Below are positions 45,131-52,284 of a DNA stretch of 64,000 nucleotides, one piece after another. Origin of the DNA: Pseudomonas saxonica (GTDB lineage: Bacteria > Pseudomonadota > Gammaproteobacteria > Pseudomonadales > Pseudomonadaceae); NCBI RefSeq assembly GCF_007858365.1, contig NZ_VFIO01000009.1:112964-176963 (forward strand). The letters run 5' to 3'. The translations under genes were made by a program, and so were the position numbers. Positions within the stretch are counted from its first letter, which is position 1; the number at the start of each line of letters is the position of its first letter. A model generated the notes under the pieces. That model saw nothing but the letters and a program-made list of their open reading frames with translations. It had not been told where the DNA came from and searched no databases.

Positions 45131-45224
45131 TGTAGCCGCTGCCGAAGGCTGCGATGGGGGGCGACAGCAGTCCCGGTAGTGTGGAGGGCCTACAGTCCTT
45201 ATCGCAGCCGGTACAACAGCTACC
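45131..45224. repeat. pair of inverted REP sequences (REPIN-like)
   Basis: TGTAGCCGCTGCCGAAGGCTGCGAT (45131-45155) is a typical REP; an inverted partner ending ATCGCAGCCGG...CAACAGCTACC lies at 45201-45224. GGCTGCGAT (45147-45155) and ATCGCAGCC (45201-45209) are perfect inverted repeats. Two REPs facing each other within about 100 bases form a REPIN, the mobile unit of these repeats. Confidence 0.65.
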
Positions 45225-45250
45225 AACCGGCAGGACTTAATTTCAGAAAC

Positions 45251-45278
45251 AAAAATGGGGCGTTCGCACGCCCCATTT
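45251..45278 (-). terminator. Terminator after dksA
   Basis: AAATGGGGCGT (45253-45263) and ACGCCCCATTT (45268-45278) pair perfectly around TCGC; on the - strand the stem runs into five T. Confidence 0.92.
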
Positions 45279-45292
45279 GGTCAAACCGGCGA

Positions 45293-45733
45293 TTACTTGC
45301 CGACTTGTTTTTCCTTGATTTCAGCCAAGGTTTTGCAGTCTACGCACATGTCGGCAGTAGGGCGGGCCTCAAGTCGACGAATGCCGATTTCGACGCCGCA
45401 GGATTCACACCAGCCGTATTCTTCGTCTTCGATCAATTGCAGCGTCTTGTCGATTTTCTTGATCAGCTTGCGCTCGCGATCGCGGGCACGCAGTTCCAGG
45501 CTGAATTCCTCTTCCTGGCTAGCGCGGTCGGCCGGGTCAGGAAAGTTCGCCGCTTCGTCTTTCATATGATCAACGGTGCGGTCAACTTCCTGCATCAAGT
45601 CCTGTTTCCACTTTTGCAGAATCTTGGTGAAGTGCTTGCGCATGCGCTCGCCCATGTACTCTTCACCCTTCGTTTCAACGTACGGTTCGAAGCCGCTGAG
45701 TTGACTATTCTGTTGCTTAGCTTGTGTGGGCAT
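45293..45733 (-). CDS. dksA: RNA polymerase-binding transcription factor DksA
   Basis: Potentiates ppGpp at RNA polymerase, repressing rRNA promoters and activating biosynthetic ones. The 146 residues have the long coiled coil with the tip motif DPADRA (Asp66, Asp69, Ala71) and a four-Cys zinc finger (Cys109, Cys112, Cys130, Cys133). It is followed by its own terminator. The rRNA-type promoters at the end of the window are the class of target it controls. Confidence 0.98.
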   Translation of the reverse strand: MPTQAKQQNSQLSGFEPYVETKGEEYMGERMRKHFTKILQKWKQDLMQEVDRTVDHMKDEAANFPDPADRASQEEEFSLELRARDRERKLIKKIDKTLQLIEDEEYGWCESCGVEIGIRRLEARPTADMCVDCKTLAEIKEKQVGK

Positions 45734-46056
45734 GAAATGGACCGCCTCTCATTCTTCTAATCCATTGCGCAGGATTGCAACATCACCGACACCTGCCGGC
45801 CCTGCGGCTGCAAGCGGGCGAACTTACCAGATCAAATCGGGCCGCGCTACTCCCTGTTGTCTAGCCTGCCGCCAGTGGTTGTGTCTGGAGCCTGTGATGC
45901 TTGAGATTAGTGGCTGAATAAATAATTTTAGTCGAGCTGTGACCCGTGCTTGCACCGTTTGGTTCTACTCATGTGCAGTGTAAGACTCTAATTCATTCTC
46001 CCTTGTGACAGTGCTTGGGTAGAATCTGGCTTTTGCTTACCCACAAAGGCAGGCTC
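45734..46056. other. dksA-aminotransferase divergent intergenic region
   Basis: About 320 bases without a gene. It must hold the promoters of dksA (-) and of the aminotransferase (+). TAGAAT at 46020-46025 is a possible -10 for the latter; no clear -35 is seen. Confidence 0.5.
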
Positions 46057-47229
46057 ATGGCTCAGTCTTACAGTGCGCGCAGTCGCGCGATCGAACCGTT
46101 CCATGTCATGGCGTTGTTGGCCCGCGCCAATGAGTTGCAAGCGGCGGGGCACGATGTCATTCACCTCGAAATAGGCGAGCCCGACTTCACCACGGCTGAG
46201 CCCATCATTACCGCCGGCCAGGCTGCTTTGGCGGCAGGCAAGACGCGCTATACAGCCGCTCGCGGCCTGCCGGAACTGCGTGAAGCCATTTCGGGGTTTT
46301 ATCACCAGCGTTATGGTTTGAATATCGACGCTTCGCGAATTCTGATCACTCCGGGTGGCTCCGGTGCACTACTTTTAGCCAGCAGCTTATTGGTCGATCC
46401 GGGTAAACATTGGCTACTAGCTGATCCTGGCTACCCGTGTAACAGGCATTTCCTACGTCTTGTGGAGGGTGCGGCACAGCTCGTTCCTGTAGGGCCGGAT
46501 GTGCGTTATCAACTCACGGCTGATCTGGTAGAGCGTTATTGGGATCAGGACAGTGTTGGGGCATTGGTTGCATCACCGGCCAACCCTACCGGCACCCTTT
46601 TGAGTCGAGATGAGCTTGCTTCGTTGTCGACGGCTATCAAGGCACGTAACGGGCACTTGGTGGTGGATGAGATCTATCACGGCCTGACGTACGGTTGCGA
46701 TGCGGCAAGCGTGCTTGAGGTGGATGACAGCGCGTTTGTACTCAATAGTTTCTCCAAGTATTTCGGTATGACAGGCTGGAGGTTGGGCTGGCTAGTCGCG
46801 CCACCCGAGGCGGTTGCCGACCTCGAAAAACTTGCGCAAAACCTCTACATCAGCGCGCCAAGCATGGCGCAGTACGCGGCGCTGGCCTGCTTTGAGCCGC
46901 AGACGTTGACCATTCTGGAAGCCCGTCGAGCCGAATTCGGTCGTCGTCGTGACTTTTTGTTACCGGCGTTGCGCGAGTTGGGTTTTGGCATTGCCGTCGA
47001 GCCCGAAGGTGCGTTTTATCTGTATGCCGATATCAGCGCGTTTGGTGGCGATGCCTTCGCTTTTTGCCAGCATTTTCTTGAAACAGAGCACGTAGCCATT
47101 ACACCTGGGCTGGATTTTGGTCGTTATCAGTCTGGGCATCACGTCCGTTTTGCCTATACGCAAAATCTGGATCGCCTTCAGGAGGCGGTTGATCGGATCG
47201 CCCGTGGCTTGAAAAGCTGGAGGGGGTGA
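46057..47229 (+). CDS. PLP-dependent class I aminotransferase
   Basis: A 390-residue fold-type I aminotransferase. The N-terminal MAQSYSARSRAIEPFHVMALLARANELQAAGHDVIHLEIGEPDFTTAEP, the SPANPTGTLLSRDEL segment, and the PLP lysine Lys234 in SFSKYFGMTGWRLGW are diagnostic. The substrate (alanine-, valine- or aromatic-type) cannot be decided. The ATG at 46057 has AAAGGCAGGCTC upstream and matches relatives; the frame is open to 46015. It ends in TGATG overlap with sfsA. Confidence 0.92.
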   Translation: MAQSYSARSRAIEPFHVMALLARANELQAAGHDVIHLEIGEPDFTTAEPIITAGQAALAAGKTRYTAARGLPELREAISGFYHQRYGLNIDASRILITPGGSGALLLASSLLVDPGKHWLLADPGYPCNRHFLRLVEGAAQLVPVGPDVRYQLTADLVERYWDQDSVGALVASPANPTGTLLSRDELASLSTAIKARNGHLVVDEIYHGLTYGCDAASVLEVDDSAFVLNSFSKYFGMTGWRLGWLVAPPEAVADLEKLAQNLYISAPSMAQYAALACFEPQTLTILEARRAEFGRRRDFLLPALRELGFGIAVEPEGAFYLYADISAFGGDAFAFCQHFLETEHVAITPGLDFGRYQSGHHVRFAYTQNLDRLQEAVDRIARGLKSWRG

Positions 47230-47936
47230 TGCACTTTTCTCCGGGCTTGGAAGAGGGGCGCCTGATTAAACGTTATAAGCGTTTTTTGGCGGATATTGAG
47301 ACAGTTAGCGGCGAGTTGATGACCATTCACTGCCCTAATACGGGATCGATGTTCAATTGCATGGTCGAAGGCGGGCAAGTCTGGTTCAGTCGTTCTAATG
47401 ATCCCAAGCGTAAGCTCCCAGGCACGTGGGAAATCAGCGAAACACCGCAAGGAAGGCTCGCCTGCGTCAACACCGGGCGTGCCAATCGCTTGATTGAGGA
47501 GGCGTTGCTAGCAGGTGTTATCACCGAACTTAGGGGGTTTACGGCGCTTAAGCGTGAAGTTGCCTATGGGCAAGAAAATAGCAGGATTGATTTTCGCCTG
47601 GAGTATCCGCAAGGTTTTGCCTATGTCGAGGTGAAAAGCGTGACGCTAGGATTTGATGGCACGCGCATAGCCGCATTTCCGGATGCCGTAACGCAGCGCG
47701 GCGCCAAGCATTTGCGGGAGCTGGCCAGTCTGGCTCGCCAGGGTGTGCGGGCGGTGCAGTTGTATTGCGTCAATCTGACTGGGATCGACGCCGTGCGCCC
47801 GGCTGAAGAAATAGACCCTGGATACGCTGCCGCGTTGCGAGAGGCAGTCGCCTCTGGAGTCGAGGTATTGGCGTACGGAGTCAGCTTGACGCCGGAGGCA
47901 ATCGTTGTGGATCGCCGCTTAGACGTCCTCCTCTGA
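47229..47936 (+). CDS. sfsA: SfsA family protein
   Basis: A 235-residue member of the SfsA family (sugar fermentation stimulation in E. coli; DNA-binding OB-fold joined to a nuclease-like domain; physiological role unsettled). Family motifs are LEEGRLIKRYKRFLADIE, HCPNTGSMFNCM, RSNDPKRKLPGTWE, ENSRIDFRL and YVEVKSVTL. ATG at 47229 overlaps the aminotransferase stop (TGATG); GTG one codon upstream is possible but less fitting. Its 3' end overlaps the convergent Rieske gene by 18 bases. Confidence 0.95.
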   Translation: MHFSPGLEEGRLIKRYKRFLADIETVSGELMTIHCPNTGSMFNCMVEGGQVWFSRSNDPKRKLPGTWEISETPQGRLACVNTGRANRLIEEALLAGVITELRGFTALKREVAYGQENSRIDFRLEYPQGFAYVEVKSVTLGFDGTRIAAFPDAVTQRGAKHLRELASLARQGVRAVQLYCVNLTGIDAVRPAEEIDPGYAAALREAVASGVEVLAYGVSLTPEAIVVDRRLDVLL

Positions 47937-48257
47937 CACAGAGGGTATGATCCAGATCCCTTTAGTATCCTCGCGGCATTCAAGGGCTGACAGAGACTGT
48001 CCGGCGCATGGCCCGGCAACGCACTCGCCAGTTTCAATCAAAAACAAAGCCGCATGAGTCGAGCACTGGATCAAGCTGGCGCTGGCGTCGAGAAACTGAT
48101 CCGGTTGCCACTCCAATGGAATGCCGCGATGCGGGCAGCGATTTTTGTAAACATACACCTGACCCTCGCGGCGCACTGCCAGCAGGCGCATGTCGTTGTG
48201 TTCAAAGCCTCGGGCAGTACCTTCAAGCAGTGCCTCTGAAGGGCATAAAAAAATCAT
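47919..48257 (-). CDS. stand-alone Rieske [2Fe-2S] protein
   Basis: A 112-residue protein consisting of one Rieske domain. The cluster ligands are Cys41 and His43 in RCPHRGIPL and Cys65 and His68 in CSTHAALF, with GECVAGPC further on. No catalytic domain is attached and no reductase or oxygenase subunit is nearby, so it may act as a small ferredoxin. From ATG 48257 the N-terminus is MIFLCPSEALLEG; the frame extends to 48329 without support. It is convergent with sfsA and divergent from hmuT. Confidence 0.88.
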   Translation of the reverse strand: MIFLCPSEALLEGTARGFEHNDMRLLAVRREGQVYVYKNRCPHRGIPLEWQPDQFLDASASLIQCSTHAALFLIETGECVAGPCAGQSLSALECREDTKGIWIIPSVSEEDV

Positions 48258-48308
48258 TGCAGTCTCATCTGGGTTTAGCCGTGGCTTACAGTGGAGCGGG
48301 TTAATAGG

Positions 48309-48336
48309 TTGACGTGCAAATGCAAACAATTATCAA
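48309..48336 (+). promoter_or_regulatory. hmuTUV promoter
   Basis: TTGACG (48309-48314), 16 bases, TATCAA (48331-48336). It lies about 85 bases before hmuT and is covered by a Fur-like site. Confidence 0.6.
48316..48334. promoter_or_regulatory. Fur box of hmuTUV
   Basis: Read on the - strand, GATAATTGTTTGCATTTGC agrees with the 19-base Fur consensus at about 12 positions, including the full GATAAT half. It occupies the spacer between the -35 and -10 of the hmuT promoter, as expected for iron repression. Confidence 0.7.
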
Positions 48337-48421
48337 ATGGAGTTTCGCTCTGCAAGGTTCAGTGTGGCTGCATAAAACTAACCTTGCCCGTTGTGCCCTC
48401 TCTATCAAGGAACATCTCTGT

Positions 48422-49297
48422 ATGCGCTTGAGTACCCACCTGATTGCCCTTTGTACTGGCCTTGTGATCAGTCATGCGAGTTTGGCCAGCGAGTTACCAC
48501 AACGCTGGGTCAGTGTCGGAGGTGCGCTATCGGAGTGGGTCAGTAAGTTGGGCGCGGAGTCTAAATTGGTTGGGGTCGATACTACCAGTCAGCATCCTGA
48601 ATCACTCAAGTCTCTACCCAGTGTGGGTTATCAGCGTCAGCTTTCGGCAGAAGGCATCTTGAGCTTGAAACCCGATGTCTTGATAGGCACTGATGAAATG
48701 GGGCCGCCGCCTGTGTTGGAGCAGATTCGTGGGGCCGGGGTAGCCGTCGAGATGTTCTCGGCCCAGCCCGACCTGGCAAGTCTTGAAGCGACACTTATGC
48801 ATTTAGGACGACTGTTGGGCGATGAGGCGCAGGCCGCGCAATTGTTCGCGGATTACCAGCAGCAACTGCAAGCGCATCAGCAGCAAGTCAAGCGGGCTCA
48901 GACCAATCAAAAAGCGCCAGGAGTGCTGTTGCTGTTGGGCCACGCGGGCGGTAAACCGATGATTGCGGGCAAGGACACTGCAGCGGACTGGCTGTTGACC
49001 CAGGCGGGTGGGCAGAACCTGGCGACGCATTCGGGTTATAAGCCATTTTCCGTTGAAGCGCTGGTAGGGTTGAACCCTGAGGTGTTGGTGTTTGCCGATC
49101 GTGCACTGACAGGCGAACCCGCTCGAAAGGCATTGATGAAAGAAAACCCTATTTTGGCGTCGATCAAGGCTGCTAAGGATGGGCGCATTTATGAGCTTGA
49201 TCCAACACTGCTAGTAGGTGGTCTTGGCCCGCGACTACCGGCCAGTTTGAAGCAGTTGACCGCTGAGTTTTATCCCAAGGCGCCGGCAAACCCATGA
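48422..49297 (+). CDS. hmuT: heme ABC transporter periplasmic binding protein
   Basis: Periplasmic heme carrier of an HmuTUV/PhuTUV importer. The 291 residues have a signal peptide (MRLSTHLIALCTGLVISHASLA) and the class III binding-protein segments VSVGGALSEWVSKLGAESKLVGVDTTSQHP, SVGYQRQLSAEGILSLKPDVLIGTDEMGPPPVLEQ and GGKPMIAGKDTAADWLLTQAGG, characteristic of heme rather than B12 members. The ATG at 48422 starts the signal peptide. hmuU overlaps its stop by four bases. Confidence 0.92.
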   Translation: MRLSTHLIALCTGLVISHASLASELPQRWVSVGGALSEWVSKLGAESKLVGVDTTSQHPESLKSLPSVGYQRQLSAEGILSLKPDVLIGTDEMGPPPVLEQIRGAGVAVEMFSAQPDLASLEATLMHLGRLLGDEAQAAQLFADYQQQLQAHQQQVKRAQTNQKAPGVLLLLGHAGGKPMIAGKDTAADWLLTQAGGQNLATHSGYKPFSVEALVGLNPEVLVFADRALTGEPARKALMKENPILASIKAAKDGRIYELDPTLLVGGLGPRLPASLKQLTAEFYPKAPANP

Positions 49298-50331
49298 GGA
49301 CATTGGTTAAACCTCGCTCATTGTTTATTGGGTTGGGCGCGTTGTGCGTGCTGAGTATTTGGTTGTCACTGGCCTTGGGGCCGGTGAGCCTGCCTTTATT
49401 TGATACCTTGCGTGCGGCATTACGCTTGATGGGAGTGCCCATTCATGGCCAAGGGCTGGAGCAGGCCGAATTAATACTGGGGCAGATTCGTTTGCCGCGC
49501 ACTTTGCTGGGACTGGCGGTTGGCGGCGTGCTGGCGCTGTCGGGGGTGGCCATGCAGGGGCTATTTCGCAACCCATTGGCAGACCCGGCATTGGTGGGCG
49601 TGTCCAGTGGTGCTTCTTTGGGCGCGGCGATCGCGATTGTGGCAGGCGCTACCTTGGGCGGGCTGCCTGAATTTTCAGGTCCTTATCTATTGTCGTTTAG
49701 TGCGTTCGTTGGTGGGCTGGCGGTCACCGCGCTGGTGTATCGCGTCGGTCGTCGTAATGGCCAGACCCATGTAGGCGTGATGTTACTGGCGGGGATCGCA
49801 CTGACCGCGCTGGCAGGTTCTATTGTGGGTTTTTTCACCTATCTGGCTGATGATGCGACGTTGCGAACGCTGACATTCTGGAACTTGGGAAGCCTTAATG
49901 GTGCCAGCTATGCACGGTTATGGCCGTTGCTGGTTGTCACCGCGGGTGTTGCGTTGTGGTTGCCACGCCGCGCCAAGGCGCTGAATGCGTTGTTGTTGGG
50001 CGAATCCGAAGCCAGTCATCTTGGCATCAACGTGGAAGGTCTCAAGCGCGAACTGGTGATGTGTACGGCGCTAGGGGTCGGCGCAGCAGTAGCTGCGGCT
50101 GGAATGATCAGCTTTGTCGGGCTGGTAGTGCCCCATCTGGTACGACTGCTGGCAGGGCCAGATCATCGGGTGTTGCTGCCCGCGTCTGTATTGGCGGGGG
50201 CTACCCTGCTGCTGTTTGCAGACCTGATTGCACGTCTTGCTTTAGCGCCGGCGGAATTGCCGATTGGTATTGTTACCGCATTTCTTGGTGCGCCCTTTTT
50301 CCTCTATTTACTGCTGCGAGGTCGCCACTGA
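49294..50331 (+). CDS. hmuU: heme ABC transporter permease
   Basis: BtuC/FecCD-type inner-membrane permease, 345 residues, with about nine to ten hydrophobic helices. Family segments are IRLPRTLLGLAVGGVLALSGVAMQGLFRNPLADPALVGVSSGASLGAAIAIV, FWNLGSLNGASYARLWPL and GMISFVGLVVPHLVRLLAGPDHR. It overlaps hmuT (ATGA) and hmuV (TGATG), so the three are translated together. Confidence 0.93.
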   Translation: MRTLVKPRSLFIGLGALCVLSIWLSLALGPVSLPLFDTLRAALRLMGVPIHGQGLEQAELILGQIRLPRTLLGLAVGGVLALSGVAMQGLFRNPLADPALVGVSSGASLGAAIAIVAGATLGGLPEFSGPYLLSFSAFVGGLAVTALVYRVGRRNGQTHVGVMLLAGIALTALAGSIVGFFTYLADDATLRTLTFWNLGSLNGASYARLWPLLVVTAGVALWLPRRAKALNALLLGESEASHLGINVEGLKRELVMCTALGVGAAVAAAGMISFVGLVVPHLVRLLAGPDHRVLLPASVLAGATLLLFADLIARLALAPAELPIGIVTAFLGAPFFLYLLLRGRH

Positions 50332-51098
50332 TGCTGCGCACAGAAAATTTGCACATCCGACGCGGTGAAAAAATCGTGTTGGCTGATGTCTGTCTTGAGG
50401 TGCGGGCGGGTGAAGTGCTTGGGGTGCTTGGGCCCAACGGCGCGGGTAAAAGTACATTGTTGGCCGCATTGTGCGGGGAGCTTGCCCCCACAGAGGGGTT
50501 GGTGTGGCTGGATGAGCAACCTCTGAATCAATGGAAAGGCCTTGAGCGTGCACAGCGATTGGCCGTTTTACCGCAAACGTCGACACTGGATTTTGCGTTT
50601 CGAGTGGAGGAGGTGGTGGGTATGGGGCGCCTGCCTCATCAGACAGGGCGCGTGCGCGATGCACAAATAATCCATGAGGCGCTGGAGACTGCGGATGTTG
50701 GACATTTAGCGGGTCGCAGCTATTTGGCGTTATCAGGTGGTGAACGTCAGCGGGTTCACTTGGCGCGCGTGCTGGCGCAATTATGGCCTGGGCAAAATGG
50801 TCAAACGTTGTTGCTGGATGAGCCCACCTCCATGCTGGATCCTTTGCACCAACATACGACGTTAAAAGCCATTCGAGCATTCGCAGATCGCGGGGCGGCT
50901 GTGCTGATCATTTTGCATGACTTGAACCTGGCTGCACGTTACTGCGATCGCTTGTTGCTTCTGGAAGCGGGGCGCCCCAGTGCATTGGGTTGTCCACAGG
51001 AAGTGTTGAAACCCGACATGCTCAAAGCCGTCTTCGGTCTGGATGTACTGGTGCAACCGCACCCTGAGTTGGGTCATCCGCTGATTATTGCGCGCTGA
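50331..51098 (+). CDS. hmuV: heme ABC transporter ATPase
   Basis: ATP-binding subunit, 255 residues: Walker A GPNGAGKS at 34-41, signature ALSGGERQRVHLARVLAQ near 135-150, Walker B LLLDEPTSMLDPLHQ, and the switch His in LIILHDLNLAARYCD. The ATG at 50331 overlaps the hmuU stop. A longer frame from 49920 reads through hmuU in another phase and is not real. No receptor (hmuR/phuR) or heme oxygenase/chaperone gene adjoins. Confidence 0.94.
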   Translation: MLRTENLHIRRGEKIVLADVCLEVRAGEVLGVLGPNGAGKSTLLAALCGELAPTEGLVWLDEQPLNQWKGLERAQRLAVLPQTSTLDFAFRVEEVVGMGRLPHQTGRVRDAQIIHEALETADVGHLAGRSYLALSGGERQRVHLARVLAQLWPGQNGQTLLLDEPTSMLDPLHQHTTLKAIRAFADRGAAVLIILHDLNLAARYCDRLLLLEAGRPSALGCPQEVLKPDMLKAVFGLDVLVQPHPELGHPLIIAR

Positions 51099-51137
51099 AA
51101 CAAAATCTTTAGTGGTTGGCGGGCGCTTTCCACAGGC

Positions 51138-51164
51138 AAAAAAAGACCCGGCAAGAGCCGGGTC
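51138..51164 (-). terminator. PrrF terminator
   Basis: GACCCGGC (51145-51152), loop, GCCGGGTC (51157-51164); on the - strand seven T follow (51144-51138). On the + strand A follows, so it does not serve hmuV. Confidence 0.93.
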
Positions 51165-51251
51165 AAATAACCGTGATTAGCCTGATGAGGAGATTTTCTG
51201 AGAGTCCGAACCAAGGGCCTTTCAGAATATCGGCTGGTCTCGCGACCAGAT
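51138..51251 (-). ncRNA. prrF: PrrF-type iron-responsive sRNA
   Basis: On the - strand from about 51251 the sequence TCTGGTCGCGAGACCAGCCG, the strongly conserved core TCTCCTCATCAGGCTAATCA (51194-51175) and a terminator ending in seven T give an RNA of about 114 nt. It is the recognisable PrrF of pseudomonads, the functional equivalent of E. coli RyhB: under iron starvation it pairs with mRNAs of iron-containing proteins. In P. aeruginosa two tandem copies sit at this same locus beside the phu heme genes; here I see only one. Fur box and promoter are present. Confidence 0.92.
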
Positions 51252-51257
51252 GACGTA

Positions 51258-51285
51258 ATCATAACAATTCTCATTTCCATGTCAA
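51258..51285 (-). promoter_or_regulatory. prrF sigma-70 promoter
   Basis: - strand: -35 TTGACA (51285-51280), 16-base spacer, -10 TATGAT (51263-51258), start near 51251. Confidence 0.88.
51260..51278. promoter_or_regulatory. Fur box of prrF
   Basis: - strand GGAAATGAGAATTGTTATG matches the 19-base Fur consensus at about 13 positions and fills the -35/-10 spacer. Confidence 0.88.
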
Positions 51286-51328
51286 CAACTGTTTTTTAGC
51301 TTTATCCAAAAGCGTGTAAACGGTTGTT

Positions 51329-51601
51329 TCAGCCTTTTCGCGACGTCGACAAATGATCGACTTGCCGATTAAGCGCTTCTTTTCGCTCGGCGGGAATATC
51401 GTTCCAGTGCACATCCAGCAATGCACCCTCTATGGCATACAGTAATACCTTGGAGGCTCTGAAGCCTCTAGCTTTGACTGCCCGGTAAGCATCCACTGCG
51501 CCCAGACGCTTGAGGTCCGATGCGCTATGAATGCCCACAGCGTGAAGCCATTGCGCTGACGTTTTACCAAGATTCTTCAAATGCTGAAGTTCATCGTTCA
51601 T
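51329..51601 (-). CDS. TfoX C-terminal-domain protein
   Basis: A 90-residue protein made of the helix-hairpin-helix domain found at the C-terminus of TfoX/Sxy competence regulators: LKNLGKTSAQWLHAVGIHSASDLKRLGAVDAYRAVKARGF followed by KVLLYAIEGALLDVHWNDIPAERKEAL. The N-terminal TfoX domain is absent, which is common in pseudomonads. Function unknown; DNA or protein binding is inferred from the fold. It is upstream of prrF on the same strand. Confidence 0.8.
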   Translation of the reverse strand: MNDELQHLKNLGKTSAQWLHAVGIHSASDLKRLGAVDAYRAVKARGFRASKVLLYAIEGALLDVHWNDIPAERKEALNRQVDHLSTSRKG

Positions 51602-51853
51602 CAGCTCTCCTTGCGACGGCGTGAGCTCAGCGTTTACGGGGCGACACGATTTTTACTGAAGTGTAGCGGCAGGTAGGAATAACGCTGCTCATTAGTCGTT
51701 TTTGGAACAAGCAAACCGTGCCATAAGATGAATTTTGAGCTAAAGAAGAGGCCGCAAGCACCTCAGAGGATGCAGAAGGCAGAGCGCTTGCGTCGATCAT
51801 GCCTGCCCGCTTGACTCCCGAATGTGGTTAAGCGGCGAAGTGTCGTATTTGTA

Positions 51854-52195
51854 TTACCGGGTGCGGTAGCGCAACCGTGTTCCAAAATTAACCGACATCA
51901 ATATTTCATCGGCTGTCAGTTCTACGGGAAAGTACGCACCCGAAATTTGTGCGTGAGCCAGGCTGGCGCCTTCGATGCAAGCAGTGCGCAAGTCCAGGCC
52001 GCGCAAATCAGCTGAGCGGAAGTAGCCATCAGTAAAATCAATGGCGTTCGCATTGAGCTCACGTAGATCCAGACCTCGAAAATCCCCCCCGCGCATATCG
52101 ACGGGCCCATCAGGGCGCTGTTGATTAAACCCGTTGATGTTGTCTTCATGCAGCAGTGTGTAGAGGGCTGACGCAAGTAATGAAGGGTGGCTCAT
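51854..52195 (-). CDS. pentapeptide-repeat protein
   Basis: A 113-residue protein whose middle reads as pentapeptide repeats: VDMRGGDFRGLDLRELNANAIDFTDGYFRSADLRGLDLRTACIEGASLAHAQISGAYF, about eleven units giving two to three turns of a right-handed beta-helix. No signal peptide. Members of this fold may mimic DNA and bind gyrase, but this one is short and its function is unknown. The ATG at 52195 follows GGAGCCTCCCC. Confidence 0.75.
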   Translation of the reverse strand: MSHPSLLASALYTLLHEDNINGFNQQRPDGPVDMRGGDFRGLDLRELNANAIDFTDGYFRSADLRGLDLRTACIEGASLAHAQISGAYFPVELTADEILMSVNFGTRLRYRTR

Positions 52196-52284
52196 GGGGA
52201 GGCTCCTGCGTGGTCGATACTGGCATTATAGTATCGCTGTGGGGGCGCCGTTAAATCACAGTGTTTAACGGCGCCCCCGTCCAC

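Noticed and set aside
49920..50330. N-terminal extension of HmuV
   Set aside because: This part lies entirely inside hmuU in another phase; the family starts at MLRTENLHIRRGEK, at 50331.
51145..51164. hairpin as the hmuV terminator
   Set aside because: The T tract is only on the - strand, so it ends prrF, not hmuV.
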